Shown here: one piece after another, positions 21,406 through 48,591 of the stretch | Numbering within the stretch: position 1 is the stretch's first letter | Layout of the letters: every line of letters begins with the position of its first letter | Translations under genes and position numbers: made by a program | Notes under the pieces: model-generated | Told to the model about the DNA's origin: nothing | Database searches by the model: none | The model's input: the letters and a program-made list of their open reading frames with translations, nothing else | NCBI GenBank assembly: GCA_033239005.1 | Contig: BSQZ01000040.1 | Coordinates: forward strand, 3,910,099-3,974,098 | Source of the DNA: Lamellibrachia satsuma | Lineage: Eukaryota > Annelida > Polychaeta > Sabellida > Siboglinidae | DNA length: 64,000 nucleotides | Reading direction: 5' to 3'

Positions 21406-21719
21406 TTCATAATAATATATCAACTATAAATGACTCTTTTATGGTAAATTTTAGCCACTTTTATGTGGGTAGTATATTATATTATAGTATGCTTTTTTGC
21501 GGCATTAGCCATTACTTCACTGCACAGCTTACAACGGCAACGTTATTTTCAGTGGTAACTTTGGGCCAATCGATCTCGCAGAACTCGGCGGTTCTTGCAG
21601 AACTCGACGTTTCTTGCGGAACTCGATGGTTCTCGCCGACAGTACTCGACATTTCTTGCAGAACTCGGCAGGTTTTGCCGTTTCACCCCCATTTAGTCTA
21701 CTACGGCGCCTCATACTTG

Positions 21720-23180
21720 AGAAATCGCCAAGTAATATATTGTTCGTGTATTACTTTATTTTTATATTTCGATGTTCTCAGCTGTGTTTACCAGAGGTAG
21801 AATTGTATTTCATGCAGTGCAACGATTGTTTATCGATGTGTAGCGCGCACCTGTCACATATATGTATATGTCGTTAGTATATGTTAGTATATAGGGCTAC
21901 TAATTCCTGCGTTGCCACACTCACAACGAATTTCCCGTTTACAATCTGGACATCAGTTATTACTCTTACTCATCCTGGAGTGAATGAAGTTGTCCGGGCT
22001 TCAAAATGGCAGTAAGATTATTCGAATACTGATCCTCGCGACTGAGACGGTCTAAATATACTTCTACCATATTACTGTGCCCCAATAGAAACACAAATAC
22101 AGCCAAGCATGAAGCTCGTGGCAAACATAATAATATCATTGTACAATTCCTTCTCTATTGATGCTATCATGACCTGATTCATGTTAACATATCGTGAGTT
22201 AAGCCATATAAATGCTCTTAGCACGTAATGCATATACGTACATACACCTATCAACATTAACTACGGTCTTCGCATTGATCCTGCACAGTTTAGGAATATT
22301 CTCGCCAGTAAGCTACAAGGCGCCACCGTATTGCCATGGTGTCACGAGTCGAATGCTGCATTACAGCCCAACCTAACGATGTTTACACTGGTCTGCAATT
22401 CTAAACGTTAACGCCACCGAAGGGACTACACAGTCGCAGTATGGACGCTGGTTCCTGATGGAATAAGTGCTAACAAGAATCGTTACTTCCTGATATTAAG
22501 TTTGCTCGACTAATGCGTACACTCGAGGGCCCTTCGAAGTTGAAACGAGTGTTCCAAGAACAAACCGAAATTACGTTATCCGAAAAAGCGCGGGCGCACC
22601 GCGGGCACACTTGGCATTATTCGATTGCCGGTCCCTTCGCTCTAACGACCGTCGACTGTATTCAAGCGCTTCGACATTCAACGTCTCTCTCGGGTGTAAA
22701 CAGTAGGCGCGGGCAGAATCATGCTGCCTAATTGGAAGCTATGTCTTCAGTCGTTGATCGACAAGTATCGATCTTTGCCAGGAGCGTCGTCAAACGCCTG
22801 CAGTGATTTGCAATTCAATTTGGACATTCTGTGTTGCTACAAATAAGCTTTGCTCAGATGGAAATGATACATAAAAGAGTTAGTCTGGTCGAAGTCGATA
22901 TTGTTAAATTCGCCGCATCAGTCGCGAGGTTTGAGTTAAATATAACAGTTCCGTGCCGTCTGGAAATGCCCACATTGGAGAATGAATGCGTTTTTTTTAA
23001 ATGGTTGATTGGAAGCAAAAAAATGAAGTTCTAGTTATGCTTCGGGAACATTTCAAATGGAAAGAAGTTAACTAAATGGATAATCCCACGAACGATCAGT
23101 GAAATACTCTTTGTAAAAAATCGTTCTGCACACAGTAATGTGAACCCAACTGAGTCAACTCTTTGGCGCTGTGTTGACTG
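21720..23180. other. Intergenic, nothing recognised
   Basis: No supported exon. 22300-22740 is relatively rich in CpG and could be regulatory, but nothing specific supports that. Confidence 0.45.
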
Positions 23181-23186
23181 TACTCG

Positions 23187-23371
23187 GACGGACGGACGGA
23201 CGGACGGACGGACGGACGGACGGACGGACGGACGGACGGACGGACGGACGGACGGACGGACGGACGGACGGACGGACGGACGGACGCACGGACGGACGCA
23301 CGGACGGACGGTCTGGCAGACATACATACATATAATATCTATACATACATATACATATAAGATAACTAAAA

Positions 23372-23460
<89 letters not shown>

Positions 23461-23960
23461 ATATATGTCACACACTCACGCACGCACGCACGCACGCACA
23501 CACATACGATATCATGCCATGCCATACCATACATATATACACACATACATACATACATACATACACACATACATATATACACACATACACACATACATAC
23601 ATAAATACATACATACATACATACATACACACATACATACACACATACATACATGCATACATACATGCACACATACATATATACACACATACACACATGC
23701 ATACATAAATACATACATACATACATACATACATACATACATACATACATACACACATACACACATACATACATGTATACATACATGCACACATACACAC
23801 ATACATACATACATACATACATACACACATACATACACACTTACATGCATACATGCATATATACATGCATACATACATACATACATACATACATACACGC
23901 ACACTCACACACACACACACACACGCACGCACGCACGCACGCACACGCACGCACGCACAT
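23187..23960. repeat. (GGAC)n, (TA)n, (ACGC)n and (ACAT)n cluster
   Basis: GGAC repeats at 23187-23311, TA repeats at 23376-23458, then ACGC and about 450 bp of ACAT/ACAC mixtures to 23960. All open frames on both strands here are repeat translations. Confidence 0.96.
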
Positions 23961-24407
23961 TTATTTATTTATTTTGATCATAGTACGGAGAACAGCAACT
24001 ACAACGTTCGAACTGTGGTACACAATGTTATCGAGTCCACGAAGCGACAAGACGATTGGTTATGAGCCGTGTCAAACGAGCTTGATTTAGCTTTCTGTGG
24101 TATAATAATGTTACAAGTTTAAACAATTACAACAAATAAAAAGGTCAAGGAGACTCCCATTAAGACATGGAATGTTGCTAACATGGGAATCACCTTTTGT
24201 CAACAAAACTAATATTTAAATAAGGTCACACTACGTTACCAATACTGATTTGAAATTACAACTATAAACAATGCGTTGATGCCAGCATAAAAACATAAAC
24301 ATTAATAATTCGATGTTTAGGAAGGATATAAAATATGCTCTTTGCATAAGAAAAACATAGCATGGTGCACTGAGATGCAACGGATGCTGCCTACCTATCG
24401 CCGGACA

Positions 24408-24552
24408 CTGCACACGACGACAGCACGTAACGACAGCACACGACGACAGTACATAACGACAGCACACAACGACAGCACACGACGACAGCACACGACGACA
24501 GCACATAACGACAGCACACGACAACAGCACACGACGACAGCACATAACGACA
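24408..24552. repeat. Short tandem array, about 13-bp units
   Basis: Variants of CGACGACAGCACA and CATAACGACAGCA repeated about eleven times. The flanks 23961-24407 and 24553-24900 show nothing recognisable. Confidence 0.85.
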
Positions 24553-24941
24553 AACGTTAATTAAGAATGAATAAGAACACTTGTGTTTTTGTCGTATAGA
24601 CATAGCAACATATAATACAGCGATAAATTATATATTATATCGACAACAAACGAAAGACAAATGCAATCGAAGAAACAATGCATTGTGCTGTGTAAGATTA
24701 CAAATTGATGTATGAGAGATGAGACACCTATACTAAAATCAATTTGGTCGCAGTCGTACGAGCCACCCAGATTTTACTTTCGATTAAATAAATCAGTGTC
24801 AATCAGGATATTGTGGAGTGTCCGTACAGTACCACTGTACAGCATAGACACCTTGCTCTATGTACCTTATAATCCAACTACAAAACACCAAGACTGGACA
24901 CAAACGAGATTTTCACAGCTGATTGATAAAAAACAAGGCGT

Positions 24942-25143
24942 ATGACAAGTCTTTTGTCTTCTATCCTGGTGCATGGTTATATACCAAAATCAATCATACA
25001 TTCTGTTATTGTACCGGTTATCAAAGATAAGAATAAAGGTATAGACGAAAAGGGCAATTACAGCCCAATATTCCTCTCGAACATATGTTCCAAGATAACA
25101 GAAGCTGTCTTATTCAACATAATGGATACGTACTTGCAAACTA
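24942..25143 (+). mobile_element. Fragment of a second LINE type, RT N-terminus
   Basis: The plus strand encodes ILVHGYIPKSIIHSVIVPVIKDK and a following NYSPIFLSNICSK, the start of the reverse transcriptase of a Jockey/RTE-like LINE distinct from the family at 16181. The fragment ends at a stop by the next tandem array. Confidence 0.65.
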
Positions 25144-25150
25144 CGCCACA

Positions 25151-25303
25151 TCTATGAGATGTAGCACTAGCCACATGTTGAACAGACTGTCTATGAGATG
25201 TAGGGCTAGCCACATGTTGAACAGACCGTCTATGAGATGTAGCACTAGCCACATGTTGAACAGACTGTCTATGAGATGTAGGGCTAGCCACATGTTCGCT
25301 ACA
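25151..25303. repeat. 39-bp tandem array, four copies
   Basis: Units of 39 bp containing TCTATGAGATGTAGCACTAG and CCACATGTTGAACAGACTG, alternating between two variants (AGCACTAG and AGGGCTAG). Confidence 0.92.
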
Positions 25304-25907
25304 GTTAATGTCAACTCATGTAAATGTGTCATCAGAAAGGCTATATTTAGCCTAGCGACTAGGATAGACAAGTCACTGATTCCCATTATACAGAAAATTT
25401 AAATTAGCGATATGATGTTGCGGCATCAATGGATCTTAGCTTTGTATAATTTTTAAATATACTGTTTTAATCTACGTATTTATTACTTTTATATGGACAT
25501 AAAAAAAACATATTATTGTTATATTAAAAGAAGAGAAGTCAAAAAATTACAAGACCGAACATTTTCTGCCAAGTCTAAGTTCAAACCATACCACCAAAAA
25601 CAAAATGGTGAAATGACAAGACTCAGTGTCAATATGCAATGTGCCGCTATAAACAACAAACGATCCTTATGTCACTGTCTTTCTATAACACTTATGGGAA
25701 TCCCAAAATTTTATCCATCCCAAATGAAGTTAGATAATGGGCCTACTATAGTGAAAGCTAAAGATGTAACCCTGAAACGATGGGCTGGACACGTCCTGCA
25801 CCTGCTCAAATGTCTGGATACATATTCACTGATGCCATAGAGTGGATCGACTTCCAATTACTTCCGAATCACTCGAACTATTTCAGACTGAAAACGGTAC
25901 TGACGGC

Positions 25908-26100
25908 CAGTGATGTCATGTAACGAAGTAAAAGTGCTTCCTTTCAATATTTGAGTAGTTATTTCAAGTAAGTAGCCGGTAACGAATTATAATTTTGACT
26001 AAATACTTTTACTTGTAACGAAGTAGTTTTATCTAAAGTAACTCGATTTTTTATTTCGTTATTTTTATTTACTTCGCGATATATTTTCGTTACATCGTTT
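25908..26100. mobile_element. hAT-like transposon terminus
   Basis: Begins CAGTGATGTCATGTAACGAA and continues with GAAGTAAAAGTGCTTCC, GTAGTTATTTCAAGTAA and repeated TTACTT/GTAACGAAGTA motifs, a composition I recognise from hAT-type ends. No matching opposite terminus or transposase was identified. Confidence 0.4.
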
Positions 26101-26984
26101 GCGAAACCGCTGCCGCTGGTGGCGCTCTACCCGCCAACGACATTTCAAAAACCGTGCCTAATCGACAGGGGCATCCCGTCGCCAGGCCAAAAGCTAGTAA
26201 TATTATCCAGTAACAGGCCAGTTCGCGATCATATTTGCATACGAATCTCTCTTTGGGAAATCGACGCAACCACTGTTTTATATACAGGTCAGTGAACGAA
26301 GTCTGCCAAATATTGGCATAGATCAAGTTAAGGCAGTTGACATAAAATGTCACTTCGAGCACACAACGTTTGAACGCCATCTCAAACCATGGTACACATG
26401 TCTTCGTTGCACCATTGAAACGTACTAATCAATAAGTTTCCTATATGTATTAGAAATATAAAAATTTGCGTTTTCAATAGTGTATTGATAATCACATACA
26501 CTGATACAATTATGATATTCGTAAGCGTATGCGCACCGTGGATCGAGAACTGCACCGATTTTCGCCCATTGGCATTGTCAGCCTATGGCCTTACCGGCTT
26601 ACGTCAGCATTAAACATAATTTTTTTCACGAATAAAATTCATATTGAGATGTTCAATAAATTCATAATAATGATTAATTTACATAACTTTACAGTACATA
26701 ATTTATACTCTCCCATTTGGCAGCATCTTTTCCCAGTAATGGCTTATTCACGCTGACCCATACCAGGGTCCAGGGCACTTAATTGCAATTAGCAACATCC
26801 GGCCTCTTTTCCACTGGTCTGTCTTTTGTCTGTCTCAATTCTAACCCCAGCTGGTTTGTCGGTGTGAGCTGATAAGACGTGGGAAGGTGGGGGGGGGGGG
26901 GTTTACAAACCAGATAGCTTTTTTAGCTAGACATAAAAATTAATGTCTTTATTAATTTTACTAAAGTGTTCACAGTTGCTCAAG
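26101..26984. other. Intergenic, nothing recognised
   Basis: A 96-codon minus-strand frame at 26090-26380 begins at a Met but matches nothing I know. A 13-base G run lies at 26889-26901. Confidence 0.4.
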
Positions 26985-27190
26985 AATGACCGACTTGGAG
27001 AGGATTTCTGCCATCTTAATTATGTCATACGTTGCTTTAGACTGTGTAAATTTTAAAGACGGATTTGGAGAGATTCCCTGCAATCTGAAGTATACGTTGT
27101 GTTAGACTATGTGAGTGTGACGACTTTGAGGGATCCCAGCAATATGAATTATATTGTGCTAGACTGTGCGAATGTGAAGCTACGCAAAAC
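26985..27190. repeat. Degenerate tandem array, about 65-bp units, three copies
   Basis: Three diverged units share GACTTGGAGAGGATT-like, GCCATC-like and TAGACTGTGT-like blocks. Confidence 0.55.
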
Positions 27191-27239
27191 ACGACGAGAC
27201 TCGATGCAGGTAATGGAATTACCCAGATGAAGAGCAACA

Positions 27240-27885
<646 letters not shown>

Positions 27886-27924
27886 CGCCCACGACGACAC
27901 GACGGCGGCGGCGGTGGCAGCAGC

Positions 27925-28770
27925 AACAACTCTGTCGCGCAATCATGTCGTCATTTTGAGACGTATCCGCCGCTGATCGAATGAACTCAGCCCACAATGG
28001 CGACAGTTGTCGAACCGACACAGACTTGTTACTGACGCAGTGAACCTAATTTCACTCTCGTCGCATTTGCCGCGAAGGCGTTCGATTCGACATCGACAAC
28101 AACGCTTGAAACACGATGAGCCAGCTCAGGGGAATCCTCGGAGAATTCATGCCACTTTGTGTTTTCAAACAATCATTGCAAGTGCTGGATAAAATATCAC
28201 GATCGATGCTATCTGTGTTGTCCAATATACATCGCTGATGATGTGCGTCAACAAATAGATGTAACGCATTGTAAGAACTAACGCAATGATTGAAGTTTGC
28301 AGATAATATTATCCTCGATGTGTAAAAAGAAAAAGAAAATCCATTCCAAAATAAAAAAAATTATTGTATTATTTCGAAAAGAAATGCTGCAAAATGTAAC
28401 ACTGGAACGTTGTGTCTACATTATTATGTAGTTCGTTGAATATATCAAGTACTTCTTTACCAGGGTATGCCCGTTTTACACCATAATTTCTTCACTACAC
28501 ACTTAGAATCCATGTTGAATTACCCAAACGTTTCGTGCAACAAATGTTTCCAATCAAATATCGACTTTGATTTAATACAATGAAAATTTGTGTTTTAAAG
28601 AACAAAATTGTCTTAATTTAATTCGACTATTACGTGTCTAGTTTGACTGTTTCGCCGAGTATCATGTTTGCATTGCTGATCTCCAAGGTCGATAGTCATA
28701 AATAACAGAAAATAGTCAAATTATCTTTTGCTTTAAATTGTGGTTCGCTAAAGCACATTTGAGTAAATAA
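27925..28770. other. Intergenic, nothing recognised
   Basis: AT-rich sequence without exon-like structure or repeats. Confidence 0.45.
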
Positions 28771-28830
28771 CGTGTTATATAATATATATAAGTCAGAGTT
28801 TGCACCTTTAATAGTTCGTGATAATTCTGT

Positions 28831-29212
<382 letters not shown>

Positions 29213-30470
29213 TCAACGTGTCATTAAAAGAGGGAGTTGTTCCGTTTGAATGGAGAGAAGCAAACATCATACCATTATTTAAAAAGGGTTCGAGAAATAA
29301 GTCAGAGAATTACAGACCAGTGAGTTTAACGTCAGTGATTTGTAAATTATTAGAAAGGCTAATGAAAGACCATATGGTGGACTTCCTCGTTAAGCATAAA
29401 TTATTAAATTCATCTCAACATGGATTCCTTAAAGCGAGGTCATGGTTAACAAATATGTTATGTTTTTTGGAAGAAATCACTAAGTGGATAGACGTGGGAT
29501 CGCCAGTAGATATTATCTACTTCGATTTTCAGAAAGCTTTTGACAAAGTGCCACATCAAAGATTACTACTTAAATTAAAAGCCCATGGTGTCGGGGATAG
29601 CATAACTGACTGGATAGAACAATGGCTGACTGACAGAAGACAACGAGTTGTAGTAGATGGAGAAGTTTCACATTGGAAATCGGTTTTGAGTGGGGTACCT
29701 CAAGGATCAGTATTAGGACCTATATTATTCTTAATTTATATCAATGATTTGGACGACAGTATAACAAGTGACGATCTGAAATTTGCGGATGACACAAAAC
29801 TGCTGATGTGAAAGTTTCAGAGCAGTGTGGTATTGCAGCTTCAAAGGGTAATCAAATTCTTGGATTGATTAGAAGAAACATAACATACAAGGGAAAAAAG
29901 TTAATTATACCTCTTTATAAAGCAATAGTTAGACCTCATTTAGAATACTGTATACAAGCATGGAGACCATATCGTAAGAAGGATATAGATACGCTTGAAC
30001 GCATTCAAAGGAGAGCAACTAAAATGATTCCAGAACTTAGAGACCTTAGTTATTAAGAACGCCTGAATGAATGTGGTTTAACAACTCTAGAGACAAGGAG
30101 CTTAAGTGGAGATCAGATTTAAGTTTTAAAGATATTGAATGGGTATGAAAATATTGAAAGAAATATGTTTTTCTCACTCAAGAAGGATAGCAGAACTAGA
30201 TGACATGAGGTAAAATTAGTAAAGGATCAATGTAGATTGGACATCAGGAAGCACTCGTTCTCACAGAGGACAATAAATGAATGGAACAAATTGCCTACAG
30301 ATGGTGTAACTGCTAGTAGCGTGAATGTGTTTAAAAACAAGGTTGACACATATCTCAGGAGGGCGGGTTTATAAGTAGATGAACATTGTTGGACTCTCGA
30401 TAAGCCAATGGCTTCCTTGTCCACTTGCCATCTGGGCCTTTGGCTTGGATGGCAAATCTTGTTAAATCTT
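29213..30470 (+). mobile_element. LINE (CR1/Jockey-like, copy 5) inside a (TC)n tract
   Basis: 5'-truncated copy. Encodes SLKEGVVPFEW, ENYRPVSLTSVICKLLERL, DFQKAFDKVPHQRLL, SGVPQGSVLGPILFLIYIND and KFADDTKLL, then jumps to VSEQCGIAASKGNQIL through an internal deletion of about 217 bp relative to copy 2. Later stop codons at about 30054 and 30120 and a frameshift show it is dead. The 3' end is GGCAAATCTTGTTAAATC. Confidence 0.92.
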
Positions 30471-30477
30471 TGTATCT

Positions 30478-30478
30478 A

Positions 30479-30532
<54 letters not shown>

Positions 30533-30561
30533 TATCTCTCTCTCTCTCTCTTGCTTGTGTT

Positions 30562-30625
<64 letters not shown>
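30478..30625. repeat. (TC)n then (GT)n microsatellites
   Basis: CT repeats at 30478-30552, then GT repeats to about 30607 and GCGT repeats to about 30625. Confidence 0.95.
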
Positions 30626-31028
30626 GCAGTGTGTGCGCGTGCGTGCGTGTGGGTGTCGGTATGTGGGTTGGTGAGTGGGTGTGGGTTGTTGTTTATGTGT
30701 GTAACGTGAGCGCGACAACATTTCACATGTGTTTGACGTACCAGTTTAATATTTGAAGCGAATCAAATCTCGTTAATATCATCAAATCGCCCACGCCCCA
30801 ATAAGTGTATAATCCATGAACGAGTTACACTAAAAGCCATTGTAACCGCTTCTGTGACTGGTCACCGTCGATGTACCGTCGCCTTTGAATGGTCAGTGGC
30901 CCGGGCACTAGGCCGCAACATATAACTGCAGCGCCGCTTCCGGCGACAAAGCGTTACTTCAATCGATTACCCACGCAGGGAAACCTATCGAAACGTTCTA
31001 ATGCCTCTGGCCCGTTCGTCGCCACATA

Positions 31029-31036
31029 TATCGATA
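31029..31036. promoter_or_regulatory. DRE-like TATCGATA palindrome upstream of prohormone gene
   Basis: TATCGATA lies about 270 bp before the start codon at 31307 in a CpG-containing region (30840-31300) that probably holds the promoter and 5' UTR. Assigning function rests only on similarity to the insect DRE core. Confidence 0.2.
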
Positions 31037-31306
31037 GTATCGCGACGAAGGCGGTCGACTTATTGGCAGACTAGTATTCGAGGCCTTCCATCGGCTACGT
31101 GCTTCGCATCGCTGGCATCTGACAGACGGCGGAAGGTTCCATCAGTTGACATCGCACGTTGGAGACCAACGAGTGACGGACACGCAAGCGAGGCTCAGAA
31201 TTCATCGCCGGATCTAAAATCGTTTCTTGCACAGTCGTACTGCGCAGCTCACCGAGACAGCGACCGAATCGGGCAACGTACATATACGAACATACCAACA
31301 ACGAAG

Positions 31307-44681
<13,375 letters not shown>

Positions 44682-45854
44682 GAAGCGCGCACGCGTCACC
44701 TGGACAACCCGCACCATGAAAACGAGGCAGGGCTATTTCGTCGATGACGACACTATGTGGATGCGTTTTGGGGAATTTAAGACGGATGGGTAGATCTTCT
44801 CTATCGAATTACTCGTATTTGCACAGCAGTTTGCGAAATTGTGAAATTAGGAACGTCACTGTTTGTAATGTTAATTTATAATCATGAATATACAACTTTG
44901 ACATGCTAGATATATTCTGCTTTATTATAATCGTATATTAATAATATATACAGTATAACGCGTTACATGCAATCGATAGGCCAATAAGGAAAATATGTTG
45001 ATACGTTTTTGAAGACTTTTTAAATGCCATACCTAGAAATGAACCGTATACAATACTGGACGTTTTACTCAGTAGACTTAATATAATATTAATACCCTAT
45101 TCCACATTGATACCATTGTCTTAAGAGCGTTGCAGTATATTCTAAAACGCATATTCCATGACTACAGAAGCAGCATTTCATGACTCTCAGCGCTGAAGAG
45201 TTCAACTACTTCTCCACGAATTCGCATTTAGAATGTGGAATTTCATGTCGGAAATTCATCGTTCAGTACGGAAGCACGTCTTTTGTAGCGACAATACTTT
45301 TAATTGTAGACTTTTAACGTTGTATAAGTAAACAGTGTTTTTAATTAATATGAGTTTAGATAGCAAGTAGCTATATTGATAGTAAAAAATTCATATGCAG
45401 GTAATATATACGAATTGGTTTTGATTACATTCGCTAGGTGCCGTGCTTGTTTTTTACAATTTGTTTTCATCTTTACCGATTACTCATCACGAATCATCAT
45501 TTGTGGACAATCACTGTACGCAACACAATTTCACATATGCGTCATGGTTATCAAGAATAGGAATGATGAAAATCGCATCTCGCAAAACTGACACCTAGTG
45601 AGAGTGACAGTTGAGAAGAAACTGGCACGCCACCTAGTGTATATCGATTTTACTGTGTACACAGCGCCCCTGGTGACTATCGTTGACTACTGTCGTGCAC
45701 CAGATGGCGGTGATGCTGGGAGGCCTACATCGTGTTGTGAAATGTATCGAAAATAAACTACAGATGCACTCGCTTTTGTTTTTGTGTGTTCGCTGCATTC
45801 ACCAAGGCACACCTTGTTAATAAAACATTTGAAAAAAGAAAGAAAAATGATTTT

Positions 45855-45855
<1 letters not shown>
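44682..45855. other. Downstream region of the prohormone-like gene
   Basis: Presumed 3' UTR then intergenic sequence. No convincing AATAAA occurs soon after the stop; candidates at about 45750 and 45817 are over 1 kb away. Confidence 0.4.
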
Positions 45856-45856
<1 letters not shown>

Positions 45857-45952
<96 letters not shown>

Positions 45953-45961
45953 TACTTTTCA

Positions 45962-46006
<45 letters not shown>
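45857..46006. repeat. (TA)n then (GT)n microsatellites
   Basis: TA repeats at 45857-45951 and GT repeats at 45964-46006. Confidence 0.96.
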
Positions 46007-46008
<2 letters not shown>

Positions 46009-46515
46009 GTATGTAAGGAATACAGGCATCAAGATACACTTTGAAACATGAGAACTTTGCAAATGAAACTTCACGGTTACAACAAGTTGCAAAATTCTTT
46101 AATATAGTACACTGAAAAGTAGAAATAACTAAGCCAAACCCAAGCCCACGTTAATATGTACACATGATCTATACTATTACTGCTGCTGCTGATACTGCTG
46201 CTGCGACAACTACTACTAATACTACTATGATATTATATTAAACAAACAAAACCAGATGCAGTCGTAAAACATATTATGTGTGCAACTGGTCAACATTTAT
46301 TAAGAATCCAAAATAGTGCAACATATTAGAGGACACAAGGGAAAATATCACTGTTATAAAATGAGCATAATTACGTTTCTAGTATATTTTGTCACGCGTA
46401 AAGACTCGACGACTTTTTATCACGGTCATGTTGCATTGAAACACATAACTGGTCAGAGAAAATCTTTGTTATAATCTTTCTTTGGATGAGTCGAATATAC
46501 AATCATGGTTCCAGA

Positions 46516-46731
46516 TGTTAACTTGCTATCTTTGTTTTAATATCAACATGATCTTTGTTTTGACTATTTTACCACTGTCTTTAATGCAGGAGAGTTCTGT
46601 TTCCGTTTCCGGTGGATGACGGCATGGTGAAGGCAATGGCATGTTTTGTATAGCACAGTTGTGCAAATCACTCATTATGAGTTAATAAATCTTTAATTGT
46701 GTTCGTAACACATCTTGAGTCATATATAACA
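46516..46731 (+). repeat. Copia 5' LTR
   Basis: 216 bp homologous to 54287-54498, sharing long blocks such as GATGACGGCATGGTGAAGGC and AATAAATCTTTAATTGTG. AATAAA at 46685-46690 may serve as poly(A) signal. Confidence 0.92.
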
Positions 46732-46745
46732 TTGGTAGCAGAGCG
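46732..46745 (+). promoter_or_regulatory. Copia primer-binding site
   Basis: TTGGTAGCAGAGCG directly after the 5' LTR resembles the TGGTATCAGAGC site of Copia-type elements primed by initiator Met tRNA. Confidence 0.75.
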
Positions 46746-46757
46746 TACATATGAAAA

Positions 46758-46862
46758 ATGGCAAGTTGCTATAAGAACCCACCCAAGTTTGACGCTAAAA
46801 CAACCCCGTACGAAACGTGGAAGAACGAGCTTGAAATGTGGCGACTCGTTACCGACCTACCA
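46758..46862 (+). pseudogene. Copia gag, first 35 codons
   Basis: ATG at 46758 opens MASCYKNPPKFDAKTTPYET then WKNELEMW, a typical Copia gag start. It ends at CTACCA, the left copy of the duplicated target site. Confidence 0.82.
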
Positions 46863-46961
46863 AATACTTGTGTGATAATCTTGGAGCAGCAGCGATTTTA
46901 TTTTGGTTCAGAGAATTGACAGAAAAACATGGAATATCGACTAGAATAAGTAGTACTATTG

Positions 46962-47478
<517 letters not shown>

Positions 47479-48079
47479 CATAAACGTATTGTAGACATAT
47501 ATTAGGAAATAATTTGTTTTTAATAATTAGTCAGAGGCAGTATTTTAGCATACGTTAGTTCCATACTCCGGCATATAGCATAGTGAATAGTCAGGAAGAG
47601 TAGAATATTGATTAGAATAAGTATTACTATTGCACATATATTATATACAAACTTCTATGATAAGACATATATTAAGAAACCATTTTTGTTAAAAGAGGCA
47701 TTATTTTTCCCGGACTCTTATAGACATGTACTTAGCGAGTGATAAAGTCGGCTTGTTTACAGGTCGTGAATTAAACTTGTGTATCAAACTTTCGTTTACA
47801 TTGTTGAATATATATCAGATAAAGTGATATATTTACATAAATTACACACATAAGGTAATATCTGACACAGTTGTAGTAAACGTTTTAGACAAAAAGGAAT
47901 TAACACAGACATATGTCTTAACGTAAGTTGGTATACACCGAGTTCACATTGTTCTCCGTGTTCGATAGGTGGCAGGCATATTTTTGGCTCATGCGTGCTG
48001 AGTAGGAAAGACATAGTTAGCAAATATATTATTGTCAATACAAAAACACAAAAACAGCCTTATTCAAGGCTAACATAAC

Positions 48080-48553
48080 AATCAAATTGAGACCAAGTCC
48101 GGGTGTGAGAAGTCCTGGGCTAAAGTTCAGGCGGGTAGTTTTAGTTTTCAGTGTAGGGGATGTGCGAAGATGAAGGAACTAGAGGTGGAGTGATGGGAAG
48201 GGAACATGTGGGTTGTGCCAGTGGTTTCCGGTGGGGGTACAGTAGATGATAAAGTGGGGAAAACGTTGAGAGATATGCCAGGGAGAGTTCACCTCAGCCT
48301 GGGAGGAGGCTGAGAGGAGGTAAGGTAGCAGGTTGTAGGGAGACAGGACGTAAGAAGACATGACGAAAGGAGGCGGGAAGGAAAGAAACGGGAGGGAAGA
48401 CAACTGGAGCGAAGGAGAGGGGAGCAAAGGAGACAGGAGGGTAGGAGACGAGAGTGAAGGCGATGGGAGTGATGGAGACGGGAGGGAAGGTGTCAGGAAG
48501 GAAGGCGACGGGAGCTCAACATAGCCAGGAGACGGGATGGAAAAGTAACAAGT

Positions 48554-48591
<38 letters not shown>

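Larger units (their letters stand above)
19978..21715. repeat. 1.7-kb structure with long inverted repeats
   Basis: The arms at 19978-20139 and 21530-21715 are reverse complements over about 160-185 bp, with TGAGGCGCC at the outer edges next to TA dinucleotides. Each arm is built of diverged subrepeats such as GTCGAGTTCTGCAAGAAC. The interior has no transposase-like frame. It could be a non-autonomous DNA transposon or two oppositely placed copies of a shorter element. Confidence 0.7.

Noticed and set aside
23031..24090. Long YIHTYIHT and CVCMYVCM frames
   Set aside because: Translations of ACAT/ACAC, GGAC and TA microsatellites.
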